Assembly: GCA_032622095.1 (NCBI GenBank)
Contig: CP136061.1
Location: 60,407,301 to 60,471,300, forward strand
Direction of reading: 5' to 3'
DNA: 64,000 nucleotides
Origin: Siphonodentalium dalli
Taxonomy: Eukaryota; Mollusca; Scaphopoda; Gadilida; Siphonodentaliidae
In this document: one piece after another, positions 21,801 to 31,257 of the stretch
How the letters are laid out: each line of letters opens with the position of its first letter
Numbering within the stretch: the stretch's first letter is position 1
Notes under the pieces: generated by a model
Databases searched by the model: none
What the model was told of the DNA's origin: nothing
The model's input: the letters and a program-made list of their open reading frames with translations, nothing else
Translations under genes and position numbers: made by a program

Positions 21801-24010
21801 ATGCAAAAATGCTACATAATTATTGAAATGTTAATTGATGGGAGCCTCATAGTAGTGAATAAAACCGATAATTTAGTATCAAAACACTTATCTCCACTCG
21901 AAAAATGTATCAATCAAATAAGATCAGCCCTGGGTATTGCCCAGGCAATAGACAATGCCTAGATAAAAACAGAGGCAAAATCAGTTTGCCGAGGCAATAT
22001 TGTCGAGGTATAATAAGTTCATTAGTTTACAAACATTTCATAGCTTCAATCAGAAAACAACCTTTTTAGCCAAAATGACTTACTTTCACTCTTCTTTACA
22101 TATATATTATCCTATACTAGCATGGATCCATGGCACTGGGGCACTATATAACTACAGGGACACTGTATATGATATCTATGGTTGGGGAATTGTTGAAATA
22201 TGTTGAGTAAGAATAAGTAAGAATTTGGAGGACAATAATTTGAGTGAATTAGGTTTAAGAATACAGTATTGACGACTGAATTATTAATAGTTTCTTTGAT
22301 AACAAATCATAATAAAATAGCATAATTGGGTTGTAAGGTAATTATTTATTTGAAATATTTTTTAGCAAAATTGCCTTGGCAAAATAAGTTTTTTCCTAGG
22401 CCGAATTCTCCCACCTAGGCAAAAATATTACCTAGGCATCTTTTCCTTAATTCCCAGGGCTGTAACATAGTCGACAATTCCAGCAACATTGACTGTACTT
22501 TTTCAGATAACACAGCATATGAACTACGCACAAATGTAAATATTTACTACTTTATTCGGGACAATTATTGGATGAGAAACATTCGACAATGATTCAACCA
22601 ACAATATTCACTGCATGTACCGATAATTTGTTCAAAACAAGGTGCTCCTTTCTGCCTATTTGAATATACAATTTATGAAAACAACTAATTTTGGCTACAT
22701 TGATTGCTATATTGAACACCTCATGGAGTATTCCACATCACTTTATTCCTCATAATCATAACTTCACTTACCTTTCCTCGCAGGAGGTGGTGCCCCATAT
22801 GGAAGAGGATTGCTACTGAGTTTGGATGCCATATCCCTGACTGATGTTCTGTTACCCGGTTTCATCATACCATCTTTCTCTGAGATGTTGGAATCTTTAT
22901 TTTCTGGATTCTTCAAAACCTAATATTTTAAGAGAATTAAAAGAATGGAAATTGTTGATGGACGCACGCATGGAAAACATACACCAATCCATGGCAATAG
23001 CTCAAACTTGACTTTGTCAAGTTGAGATAAAAAAGGCAATGCCAACAGAGGTTTTCCTGGATGAGAAGTATTAACGATAGTTTAAATATATGCATTCATG
23101 GTTCCAGATCTCCAGTCAAAAAAACATATTTGTAAACAAATTTAACAAAATCTAATTTTACATCACTACCGGCTTTGTCTAAAGTCAGAGTTCGAAATGT
23201 ACAGCTGTAAACTAATAGTCAGGTACATGTAGCCCAGAAAGTGTAATTTGAAGATTTGTGTACGAAAGGTTTAATGTGCCTGAAGTGTCAGGAGGACCGG
23301 GCTGACGAAATAAACGCTATTCTTAAAAATTCCATAATAAAGCATAAAGGGGCCTGAGGCCTACCAAAATATCACTTTTAAACAAACTTTTGAGGACAAG
23401 AATGAAATTTACTGTGATCAAATGTAGAAGATATTCATGATTTCTTTTCCCAAAAGCAGTAGATAAAAAAGAGTGTTCTAAATTATGATCGTTTACTGTT
23501 AAACTCAAAGATGCTTTTGTGGATTCTCGCGATGCCTGTGTCATACAAAGGATGGTAATTGCAAGAGTTTTTCTATTTTTATTTTGGCCGGTAAACTGAA
23601 AATTACATGAACCTTAACTTGCTTAAGAAAGAAAGTTTGACAAATTTGGTGTCAAATCAGATGTTGGATTATTAATAAATAAGTTAATTATTAACTTGGA
23701 GTGGTGTCTTCTGTTTGAAAATTTAATCTGACCTGCTGTTTCAATACAAGTCATAGTAAATTTTATATAAGGCTCAGTGTAAGGCCTGAGAATAGTTTTC
23801 ACTTGATTAAGTTTAGCAAATCTATTATTAATTTTATCATTTTCAATTGTACCTTGACAAAGTTATCAGGAAACAACCCTTTCTGGCCATGAAGTTCTCC
23901 TTCCCACCAACCACCTTCTGACATGACCACATTGTTTATAGTATCACCAATTTTGATTGACAACTCATCATCTTGTTCCGCCTCATACTCAAATGTCACC
24001 TTGACTTCAA
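12690..24010 (-). CDS. CD2AP: CD2AP/CIN85 (cindr-type) SH3 adaptor gene, five exons seen
   Basis: Exons on the minus strand: 24010-23853, 22919-22772, 21256-21150, 15056-14933 and 12862-12690. All phases join without a break and all introns are GT-AG. The product has SH3-A ([37 protein letters not shown]), a linker with [14 protein letters not shown]3-B ([36 protein letters not shown]) and then [15 protein letters not shown], which is diagnostic of CD2AP/CIN85. In this family the SH3 domains bind PxxxPR-type motifs (for example in CBL) and link receptor endocytosis to actin. The initiator exon upstream of 24.0 kb, SH3-C, the proline-rich region and the coiled coil were not found. CD2AP versus SH3KBP1 is not separable here, because invertebrates usually have one copy. 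Confidence 0.9.
13133..14023. other. Intronic DNA with poly-C and simple repeats
   Basis: Intron of the CD2AP-like gene. It contains a C-tract near 13764-13780. Motifs resembling GAATAATAGTACAGG recur at 13019-13100 and, as GTACAGG variants, at 13300-13380. No coding signal was seen. Confidence 0.4.
14024..14915. repeat. AACAAGAGG-leader tandem array, copy R1
   Basis: Starts AACAAGAGGTGT followed by the hairpin GCACTCGAGTGC and a CATACCCCCACCG tract. It then has about four degenerate units of about 130-150 bp with CCATAACTC, AACTTGACCTGTATTTTGAT and ATCATCCGGAAACC motifs, and a GACGGACG-type run at 14848-14905. It sits in the intron just downstream of the SH3-B second-half exon. Confidence 0.65.
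14933..15056 (-). CDS. CD2AP: CD2AP-like exon d (SH3-B, second half)
   Basis: A 124-nt exon with acceptor TTATGTTCTCAG and donor AAACCAG|GTAACT, starting phase 0 and ending phase 1. It encodes [20 protein letters not shown] and then FVEILDD plus a charged linker. The Trp-Tyr pair, the G-x-x-G-x-F-P turn and N-F-V are SH3 ligand-groove and core residues. Confidence 0.93.
15546..15795. repeat. Tandem duplication of intron/exon flank
   Basis: Two direct copies of about 125-140 bp (15546-15676 and 15687-15795) share CTGAAACCATGGTTCCATAG and GAAGCTCTATAGCAG. The latter matches sequence beside the donor of the genuine SH3-B exon at 21.1 kb. Confidence 0.7.
15796..15869 (-). pseudogene. Decayed duplicate of the SH3-B first-half exon
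   Basis: Read on the minus strand, this aligns with the C-terminal two thirds of the exon at 21150-21256, including CCAGATAGCTCTGAT, GGAGACC and ATTGAGCTGGTA, plus a donor-like CAG|GTCATT. In the inherited frame it has three stops (TAG, TAA, TGA), so it cannot encode an SH3 half. A second, shorter copy of its 3' end lies at about 15650-15676. It lies between the first-half and second-half SH3-B exons, so it arose by duplication within the gene. Confidence 0.75.
15900..17000. other. Intronic DNA, nothing recognised
   Basis: AT-rich intron of the CD2AP-like gene. The ORFs here are short and have no motif I recognise. Confidence 0.4.
17045..17205. repeat. 22-bp GC-rich tandem repeats, left arm
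   Basis: About six units of the CCGCGGCCGAACGGCAAG type, the first in opposite orientation to the others, so the arm itself is partly palindromic. Confidence 0.85.
18480..19385. repeat. Tandem array of GGGGCATAACTC units
   Basis: Five to six units of about 150 bp containing GGGGCATAACTC, GAACTTGACCTGTGTTTTGG, ACATACCAAATTT and AGTTATCATCCGGACAACA. It is followed by GACGGACGCCCGCCCGG and a terminal hairpin region with CGGCC and GGGCG around a T-run. It lies inside the 17.0-20.95 kb element. Confidence 0.75.
20679..20905. repeat. 22-bp GC-rich tandem repeats, right arm
   Basis: About nine units of CCGCGGCCGAACGGCAAG plus TACA with C/T variants (GTGGCTGAACGGCAACTAC). The last units are inverted and face the terminal CCAGCGGGG. 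Confidence 0.85.
21150..21256 (-). CDS. CD2AP: CD2AP-like exon c (SH3-B, first half)
   Basis: A 107-nt exon with acceptor TTTTCAG and donor CGGCAG|GTCAGT, starting phase 1 and ending phase 0. It encodes the RT loop of SH3-[21 protein letters not shown] followed by LIELVRQ. The intron interrupts the SH3 fold just before the Trp, as it joins to VEDGWYEG. Confidence 0.92.
21420..21654. mobile_element. TTAA-flanked double-hairpin MITE, copy 4
   Basis: Starts TTAACCATTTCATG and ends in a degenerate GGAAGGGATAA. Its hairpins have CTCCC/GGGAG arms; the first hairpin is deleted on one side, while the second, at about 21545-21603, is intact. It lies 164 bp upstream of SH3-B exon c. Confidence 0.7.
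21925..22462. mobile_element. hAT-like element, CAGCCCTGGG termini
   Basis: Inverted ends CAGCCCTGGG and CCCAGGGCTG bound 538 bp rich in CCTAGGCAA and GCCTAGG motifs. No exact target duplication was recognised. Confidence 0.5.
22772..22919 (-). CDS. CD2AP: CD2AP-like exon b (SH3-A/SH3-B linker)
   Basis: A 148-nt exon with acceptor AAAATATTAG and donor AGGAAAG|GTAAGTG, starting phase 0 and ending phase 1. It encodes a linker with [19 protein letters not shown] and then APPPARK. It corresponds to the region of CD2AP that reads NVASLVQRISTYGLP. Confidence 0.9.
23853..24010 (-). CDS. CD2AP: CD2AP-like exon a (SH3-A)
   Basis: A 158-nt exon with acceptor TTTTTTATTTCAG and donor GTCAAG|GTACAA. It begins with 2 nt of a split Val codon and ends phase 0. 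It encodes nearly all of SH3-[21 protein letters not shown] and then [20 protein letters not shown]. The acceptor shows that the start Met is on an unseen upstream exon. In CD2AP and CIN85 the domain starts two or three residues after the Met, so that exon may hold only a few codons. Confidence 0.95.
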
Positions 24011-24056
24011 CTGAAATAAAAAACATTAATAAAAATTAGAGGTGCCACGATTATTG

Positions 24057-24363
24057 ATTAATAAATTAACTAGCCTTCCCCTTGGAAGGCGCAGTTTGAT
24101 TGTGAATCTACGAGTGATAGAATCACATGGATGGATTAAATGAGATGTAATGCTATTGCGCATGCGCGAGTCACCCTTTAAAGCTAAAAATTGGAGAGTT
24201 GATAGAAATCCAAAGGCTGTAGTAACGATCTGACGAAATATCTACAGGCATCTCCAAGGATCGGGAGGGAGGGCGGCATTTAATCCCTCTGTGTGATTCT
24301 ATCACTCGTAGAATCACAATCAAACTGCGCCATCCAAGGGGAAGGCTAGTTTAATTTATTAAT
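24057..24363. mobile_element. Foldback element with about 72-bp inverted arms
   Basis: Arms 24057-24130 and 24290-24363 are near-perfect complements (CTAGCCTTCCCCTTGGA, GATTGTGAATCTACGAGTG). The 160-bp middle is unique. It ends 46 bp upstream of the SH3-A acceptor and abuts recombinase-like sequence, so it may be the inverted terminus of that element. Confidence 0.7.
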
Positions 24364-24607
24364 TCTACTTCGTACTAGAATCCCACTACGGGATTCAATG
24401 AGACTTTAAAGCATCAACACAACAATTTGAAAAAAGAACCGTTTTTGCAACTCTTCGACAGCTTGGGGTGAAAGCCTCAGACGTCCGAAGCCCATCCTCT
24501 TCAGGAAACGTTAACTTTGAGGCCTGTCGGTTATCAGGAGACACTATTCACAACTTGGAATTTCTTCAGACACAGCCTCGATCCTCGCTTCCTCTTGGCG
24601 ACACAGC

Positions 24608-24838
24608 ATGCAAAAACAATATTCCACATTAAAAAAACAATGGTTTTTCTTCTGTGATCAAAGACAGATTAATCCGTTTCTCCCGTCTGTGAAAGTCGTG
24701 CTAGACTTTCTTACCACCTTGTTCAACCGTGGACTCTTGTATAGCGCTGTGAATACTGCTCATTCAGCATTAGCTGCTCTGGACATTTTCGAGGACGGAT
24801 TTCAATCGGTATTATCAGCCATATTCACTGATGATTAA
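24608..24838 (+). pseudogene. Tyrosine-recombinase N-terminal fragment (DIRS-like)
   Basis: A 76-codon ORF. Residues such as QWFFFCDQRQINPF and LFNRGLLYSAVNTAHSALAA match the SAM-like N-terminal domain that precedes the catalytic domain in DIRS-type tyrosine recombinases (family pattern QW..F......NP..... V..FL..L...GL.YS.INT.RSAL). The catalytic R-H-R-Y part is absent, so this is a truncated remnant. The assignment rests on remembered family patterns. Confidence 0.6.
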
Positions 24839-25738
24839 AGTATCGCCAGAGATATATACATGTATATATATATACAGGTATGGAATAATTCAGCCTGAAC
24901 TTTGTTAAGGCTTTGAAGAAAATCATAAAAGGTGTAAAACTGTTGTCTGGACAGGATACATGATCAATGTGTTCCCCTGCATAGACAGGCGGAGAATGGA
25001 ACAACCTGATTTTCCTTACTCAAATCCACTCACAGCGTGATACCACTATAGGGAAGAGGGGAATCAATGCACCCCCCCCCCCATTTTCAGGATGAAAATT
25101 GCCTACAGCATGTGAGAAACCAGTATAATGTATACTACGATATCGCCATCCAGAAAACCGAGGTTACATTGGCATGTAAAAATGGATGGATGGATGGACA
25201 GACAGATGAACAGGAGATGAGAAGTGATGACAAAAGCTTCGTCTCAGGAGAGCTTAAAGGATTGCTATCCTGATGAAACAACAAAACACTATCGGAAACC
25301 CACCCCTATTGTGATCACAATGATTCAAGTTCCATAACAATCGCGTAATAAATAAGCCTAGAAATAAATAAATAATACCCCCACCGGTTGTCGGCTATCT
25401 CCGTCGCAAATCCTCATATGACGTCAAATGAGTAAACTAATTAAAAACTCGGAGTCGGAGTTAATTGTGTCTACCTATATGACGTCATATGAGTGGCGAT
25501 GGAAAATGCGGAATCGAGCGCGTGAGTGTAATGGAATTACTGCGGGGAATGTCAATAACATTGTGTACACGTGGTGAATTTTCAACATCCCGGTGAGTTA
25601 TCTTCACTTGTGATTTGTCATAAGTGCTGCTTGGAAAGTTATTGTTTTGACAAGAAATATAGAAGGCCGATTGAGCAGGGTAGATAACACTTTCGTGACA
25701 AAAATAAAGCTTATAAAAACACGAGTCGACATGTGAAC

Positions 25739-26620
25739 CAGGGACCAGCCGAGAGGGCGACGTGGGCGACTTCTTCGCCCTAGCGCCGTCCGCTTCGCCT
25801 TATTTTGCAGTCGGGCGAAGTTCAAGTCGCCCTGAAAATTCCAAAGTTCACTGACGAAAATCGGCAAAATGCCCCAAATAATTTATGATAATTTACAACT
25901 GTCAACTGTGATTGCACACAATACTCCACTATCAGGGTGTATCAGGGTGTTATAAAACAATTAACACCTGTATTGCTCCAATCTGGAAGCATGTTGACAA
26001 CGGAGTCTGATTACTGGCAGCTGTGAAAACATCGTCGGGCCTCAAGTGTTAATCTGGTTGTTGTTATTTTTAGATTACCGTGATTACCACACCTTGCAAT
26101 GAAGATTACAACTCACACCTCGCACAATGTGGCAATTCATCACTCCCTCTATGGAGTTTGGTTAAAGAAATTTTAAAACAAATTCATTTGTAAAGCATAT
26201 TAAAATTTCAAACGGGATTACTTACAGAGCGCAGTAAAAGTGTTCATGATTTCGTTTCGTTTCGGTTTGATAAATATTGTTGGCATTTTTAAAAACCCGA
26301 AAAATATGAAATAAAATCCTGTCATTCTCCCACAATTACGATATAAAATGCTGCTATCCTCTCACAATTATGTTTGGGTATTATTAATAGTTATTAGGGT
26401 CATGAAGTGAACATAATGACTACATATTTCAACCATTGTTTCATAAGTTTAATTGACATATTTCATCTCTCCTATTTTCGTTCTATAGCGACTCCTGTCG
26501 TAGTACTGATCAATTTAAATTTTGTAGACTCACTTCGCCCTATAGAACGGCCACTTCGCCTTATTTTTATAGTAGGGCGAAGTCATTTCGCCCTGAAAAT
26601 CTGGTCTAGGCTGGTCCCTG
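25739..26620. mobile_element. hAT-like element with exact 8-bp target duplication
   Basis: An 882-bp unit with ends CAGGGACCAGCC and GGCTGGTCCCTG, flanked by ATGTGAAC at 25731-25738 and 26621-26628. Subterminal GGGCGAAGT/ACTTCGCCC repeats occur at both ends. The 8-bp duplication and CAGGG ends place it with hAT. No transposase ORF, so it is non-autonomous. Confidence 0.85.
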
Positions 26621-26713
26621 ATGTGAACTCTATTCGGGTGTGTGTTCACGATGTTGTTTTAATTTTCCATATATATGCCCCGATTGTCCCGTATTTACAA
26701 TTCATTCGTGACA

Positions 26714-26869
26714 ATGCCAAATAAATGCAGTGTTTTCGGCTGTGGCCGGTATAGTGACTCTCAATTAGGTATAATTCTGCATTCATTTCCAAACGACGTT
26801 CGTTTACGTGACATTTGGTGGGATTTCTGTGGGAAACCCGTTACTCAAAATCAGAAACTATTGAAGTAG
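26714..26869 (+). pseudogene. THAP zinc-finger N-terminus, truncated
   Basis: A 51-codon ORF starting MPNKCSVFGCGRYSD with LHSFPNDVRLRDIWWDF. The MPxxC....GC start, the H-x-FP motif and the following Trp are THAP-domain hallmarks. A TAG ends it before the distal C-x2-H ligands. A shifted frame at 26915-27112 continues with basic, linker-like sequence. This is probably the remains of a P-element/THAP-transposase insertion or retrocopy, not a working gene. Confidence 0.55.
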
Positions 26870-27229
26870 TTGCCAACGAAATAGTCCTGAATTTGTTCCG
26901 TCCACTTCGAAAAAATGTATTTTGAGCACAATGCGAATACACTTGGCCCGAACAGTGGCTACCGACGACAACTCAGAGGAAATGCAACCCCCACGCTAAA
27001 CAAATGGACCACCGACGAGAATGCCATCCCAAGAAAAACGTCAACTCCCGTAAAGAATATAAATTTGCCGGAGCTTCCAGTCGTGAGTATATCCAATCGA
27101 ACCTATCGCTAAAAAGCCAATACATATACCAAATAAAGAGCGTTTTATTTGACGAGTCAGTCATGGTTACGAATACATACCATTGCAGTTAAAGTGGGGG
27201 GTGTATATTGATGAATAATTTAGTAAAGT

Positions 27230-27520
27230 ATTCACGATCACAACTCGAGTCCCCATTTTCCTTCACTATGACTCAATAAAGAGCGTTCCATGTTAAGAGT
27301 ATTCCTTATATGGTGCGAATAAAAAGAGTTTAATAAACCGGAAATTGCTATTACTTTGACGGATATATAAAGCATGTATATCGCAAGTTCGTGTGCATGT
27401 ATTTACGTGTATTGGTGTAAACAGTAAATAATCACGATGACAACTGTTCTAAGTCGAGTCCCAATTTTCCTTTACCATGACTAAATAAAGAGCGTTCACT
27501 GTAAAATAAATCACAGATGA
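27230..27520. repeat. Imperfect 200-bp duplication
   Basis: AACTCGAGTCCCCATTTTCC with AATAAAGAGCGTTCCA near 27245-27292 recurs as TCGAGTCCCAATTTTCC with AATAAAGAGCGTTCAC near 27455-27502. A further AATAAAGAGCGTTTTA is at 27133. Confidence 0.55.
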
Positions 27521-29330
27521 AGACTTTGATATATTAATAAGTATATTCTACCACGATGTATAAATAAATTATCGTATATTATTTCGGTTTTACGGTCAGT
27601 TATCTATATAAACATGTGCTCGTGTTTCTCTTTTTTTTCGTTACCGGAATAGTCAAATTATATTATATATTTATATAAAGATTGCATATATGCGAAGACT
27701 TGCACAGTTAATACTAATAGACAATTATCATATCGTAAACATTCCAGTGTCCAGATCCTACGTAAAATGCGGCATGGCTTTATAATAACAACACATCGCG
27801 ATACATATAATAATAACACGCTAAAGGCGTTTAATTGTGAGAACACGATGTATTTGCATTCGCAGTGTTCTCCCATTATGCGACAAACGTCAAAAGCCGC
27901 GATGGAATTCATGATCGCTTTGCGCGTGCAAACTTATGGTATCGTTGAATATCTATGCGTTGTCAATGAGTTACCACGTGGTCGATCATGTGACTATGCT
28001 TCTGTTTACACGTGACAATCATGTGATGTGGCCGATGATCAAGTGACTCGTCTACAACACAAAATCTTCGGCTAACTTCGGAATTTTTTTTAATCGTTTA
28101 TAAAAATAATGATTAGCGGCCGAATATTAGATTACATGCGCATAATGGACATTTTATGTATATATTATCGGTATATTGAAAGAAAATACTAATTTTTTTT
28201 CAGGATCATATTCCTTTAAAAATTACATTTCATTGAACAAATCTGTAAATCACCCCCCCCCCCCCCCCCCAACACTGTGGGGACATCCCTGCAAGAATAT
28301 GACATTATCTTATTATACCAGTAGCGTACATCATAGATACAGGTTATGTGGGTGTGGCAGAGCTAATTCTCTTATACCTCTGCCCCTATTTGAACAAACA
28401 TGAATCCCCATCTCTGATATCTGTCCATCTAATAATTTTAAACATTCACTTTTAAGAGTTGAAGTTAATTGATTTTCCAAAAAGGACCCAATTGGAACAG
28501 CTCTAAACATGCCACCAAGGAAAATAATATTGGAACAGCCAAGTGTGTCTGAGGTCCCAAAAGGGGAATGTAGTGATGCTATTCTGTAAGGTGGGCTAGC
28601 ATCACCAAATTCACCATCTGGGAACCCAAACTTACTTAATCATCAACTGCTAGTGTAGACCTGGGGACAGACATTAGTTCTCCAGCTGAAGTTGGTGGCA
28701 TATGACAGTATGCACATTTCACATTTCACACCTCAATTATGCATTTTAGAATCTCAACAGAAGAAAAAAAGCTGCTAAAATGTCAATTTGAGACTCACTT
28801 CCCAGAAGATGAGGCCTAAGCAGAATGAGGCCCTCAAAGGGTGTATTTAGCAATGCTAGCCTGCTGTGCAGGGTACAAATGCTAGACACACTTCATTACA
28901 GCTTTGAGAAAAGGAATTTAAATTGATATTAATGACCAGGATATTGTAAACAATCATGGTGCTAAATTGACAGCTTGAGAAAACAAATGCTCAACACTAT
29001 TAATCTCATTTAAATTATGAATGACATGAATACACTCCCAGGGGACTCTGCCTATAGCCACAGAAGTTCTGTTATCTATAAATCTGGCACTGATTTATAC
29101 ACAACATGCCTCTATCATGCAAACATCTCAACTGATGACTGTGTGTGTATTTATATTAACTCTTTCTCTGTCTGTAGCTAATACAATTGACTTAATCTGC
29201 TGGTGGGAGAGATCCTGTGAGTTAGGAGATGAGATAGGGTGGATTGCTGTTGGTTGGGGGCAGGGTGGGGTTCTGGGTCATGTGGGGGGAGGGTGGTATT
29301 GTTTTTTTGTATGTTAAATTGATCAAGGAG
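27520..29330. other. AT-rich non-coding DNA with an old foldback-repeat copy
   Basis: Contains a C-tract at 28252-28270. A diverged copy of the foldback family seen at 48.9 kb lies at about 28540-28900 (GGCTAGCATCACCAAATTCACC). No gene was recognised. Confidence 0.4.
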
Positions 29331-29344
29331 TTCCTGAATTTTTT

Positions 29345-30150
29345 ATTATTTTTTTTGGAATTATGACCCTGGCTCCACCCCTATTTGACCCAGTGACCCC
29401 ATTTGAACAAATCTGAACCCCAGTCATTCAATGACCCCCCATACCAAATATAAACTAAATCGGCATAATGGTTCTAGACAAGAAGTCGTTATAAGAATTA
29501 CCAAGGAGGAATATAGTTATGGCCCTGGTTTTGCAACTATTTGACACAGTGACCTCATTTGAACAAATCTGAATGACAGTCACCTAGGGAACATCCACAC
29601 CAAATATGATCAAAATGCAAAAATGTAATTATTTTTTTTTTAGAGTTATGTCCCTGGCTCTGCCCCTATTTGACCCAGTGACCCAATTTGAACAAATCTG
29701 ATTCCCAGTCACCCAAGGCCCCTCAGTACCAAATATAAGCTAAATCGGCCCAATATTTTTTTAGAAGAAGTCATTGTAAGAATTACTATGAGTTATGGCC
29801 CTGGTTTCTCAACTAATTGACCGGGTGACCTCATTTGAACAATCTGAACACCAGTCACCCAAGGACCCTCCATACCAAATATTAGCTAAATCGGCACAAT
29901 GGTTATGGACAAGAAGTTGTTGTAAGAATTACTATGGAGGAATAGAGTTATGGCCGTGGTTTCGCAACTATTTGACCCAGTGACCTCATTTGAACAAATC
30001 TGAATGAGAGTCACCTAGGGAACATCCACACCAAATATGAACCAATTCGGTATGATGGTTTCAGAGGAGAAGATGTTTAAAAAATAAGTTGACGGACAGA
30101 CGGCTAGACGGACGGACGAGGAGTGATGACTATAGCTCCACCGGAGACTT
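29345..30150. repeat. Tandem array ending in TTCGTCTCAGGTGAGCT
   Basis: Five units of about 145 bp with TATGGCCCTGG, TATTTGACCCAGTGACC, TTTGAACAAATCTGAA and ACCAAATAT. It then runs into GACGGACAGACGG and a tail reading GGAGACTTCGTCTCAGGTGA. The same tail occurs at 39536-39550. Confidence 0.8.
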
Positions 30151-30170
30151 CGTCTCAGGTGAGCTAAAAA

Positions 30171-30953
30171 GCCCTGTTTGGAGTTATTTTACGCGTCTAA
30201 CTGGAGACGATTCCAAAAAATGTCGCTGCTTGATATGTCATAAAAACGTCGCTTAAACCAGAGTCCAGGTAACTATATGAATGCCGAACACAAGTCCAAA
30301 TAAGGCGATAATCATTAATCACCAACCAAAAAAATGGAAGCGTCTGCTAACTCGAAAACGAAACCAAGTAAATGGTATGAACACTTTGATCGTCTGGGCG
30401 TTCAGATGTGACGTAATCTGGTAGAAGTTTGCAGCCATGTGCAGCTTATAAACTATGTCGCAACATCAAAGTGATCACACCGCAGTCATTGAATGTGGGT
30501 CAATCATGCACGTGTCAAGAATTGTTACACAGTCAAGTCAAGGACGCCCACTGTTTGTGAATTTGCTCCTATTTGCGGTTGAATTCTCAGATACTAATGC
30601 ATATAATATGATAAATATGTCTTAAACATGTCAGAAAGGAATAAATAGTGAAGATGGGGTGTTTATTTTTTTAAATACCGAATTGTATCATCTTATCGCG
30701 TTGGATTCAGGTTGCGTCGGCATTTTTTCCCGTTGTTTACATGTGATCGCATTTCCTTCCTCAAATATTCAACGTTATTGGGACATTATTGACTCTAATT
30801 ACGGTTACTTTGATAGTATATACTCAAATTGTATGTATTTCAGTATAATTTCACTATCTAGTAAAAAAAAAAACGAAAAACGAACCGAAACCGAGGTTTT
30901 TTCTCCCAGAAAAACCGAATCCGAACGTGAAAAATAAAAACCGCCCATCTCTA
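30171..30953. mobile_element. Partial hAT-like copy, inverted relative to 32.1-32.87 kb
   Basis: Ends AACCGCCCATCTCTA at 30953. Nearly all 780 bp are an inverted copy of 32121-32865, including the ACGCGTCTAACTGGAGACGA tract. Its other terminus is missing. Confidence 0.75.
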
Positions 30954-31257
30954 TCTGGGAGTGTAAAAATCAATAATTTGTTAATATTTTACAGTGCTTA
31001 GTTTAGGTGTATTTTATTCTGTTTTTTATTGGCAGCAGCCGATCTGCAACTTGACATATTTTGTTGACCTACTTTCCTCCAATGCGTTTCCACTGTCCGT
31101 CAGAAAAATTGAATTAAATCGGAAATTACAGTCAGAACTCGCCACAAATTGCACATGATCTCCAACACATATTCATTCTCAAGAATCAACAGGATTTTGG
31201 GAGATCATGTGCATCTGTGGCTTTTGCCACGATGATAAACAGCAACTGACCCGTTAC

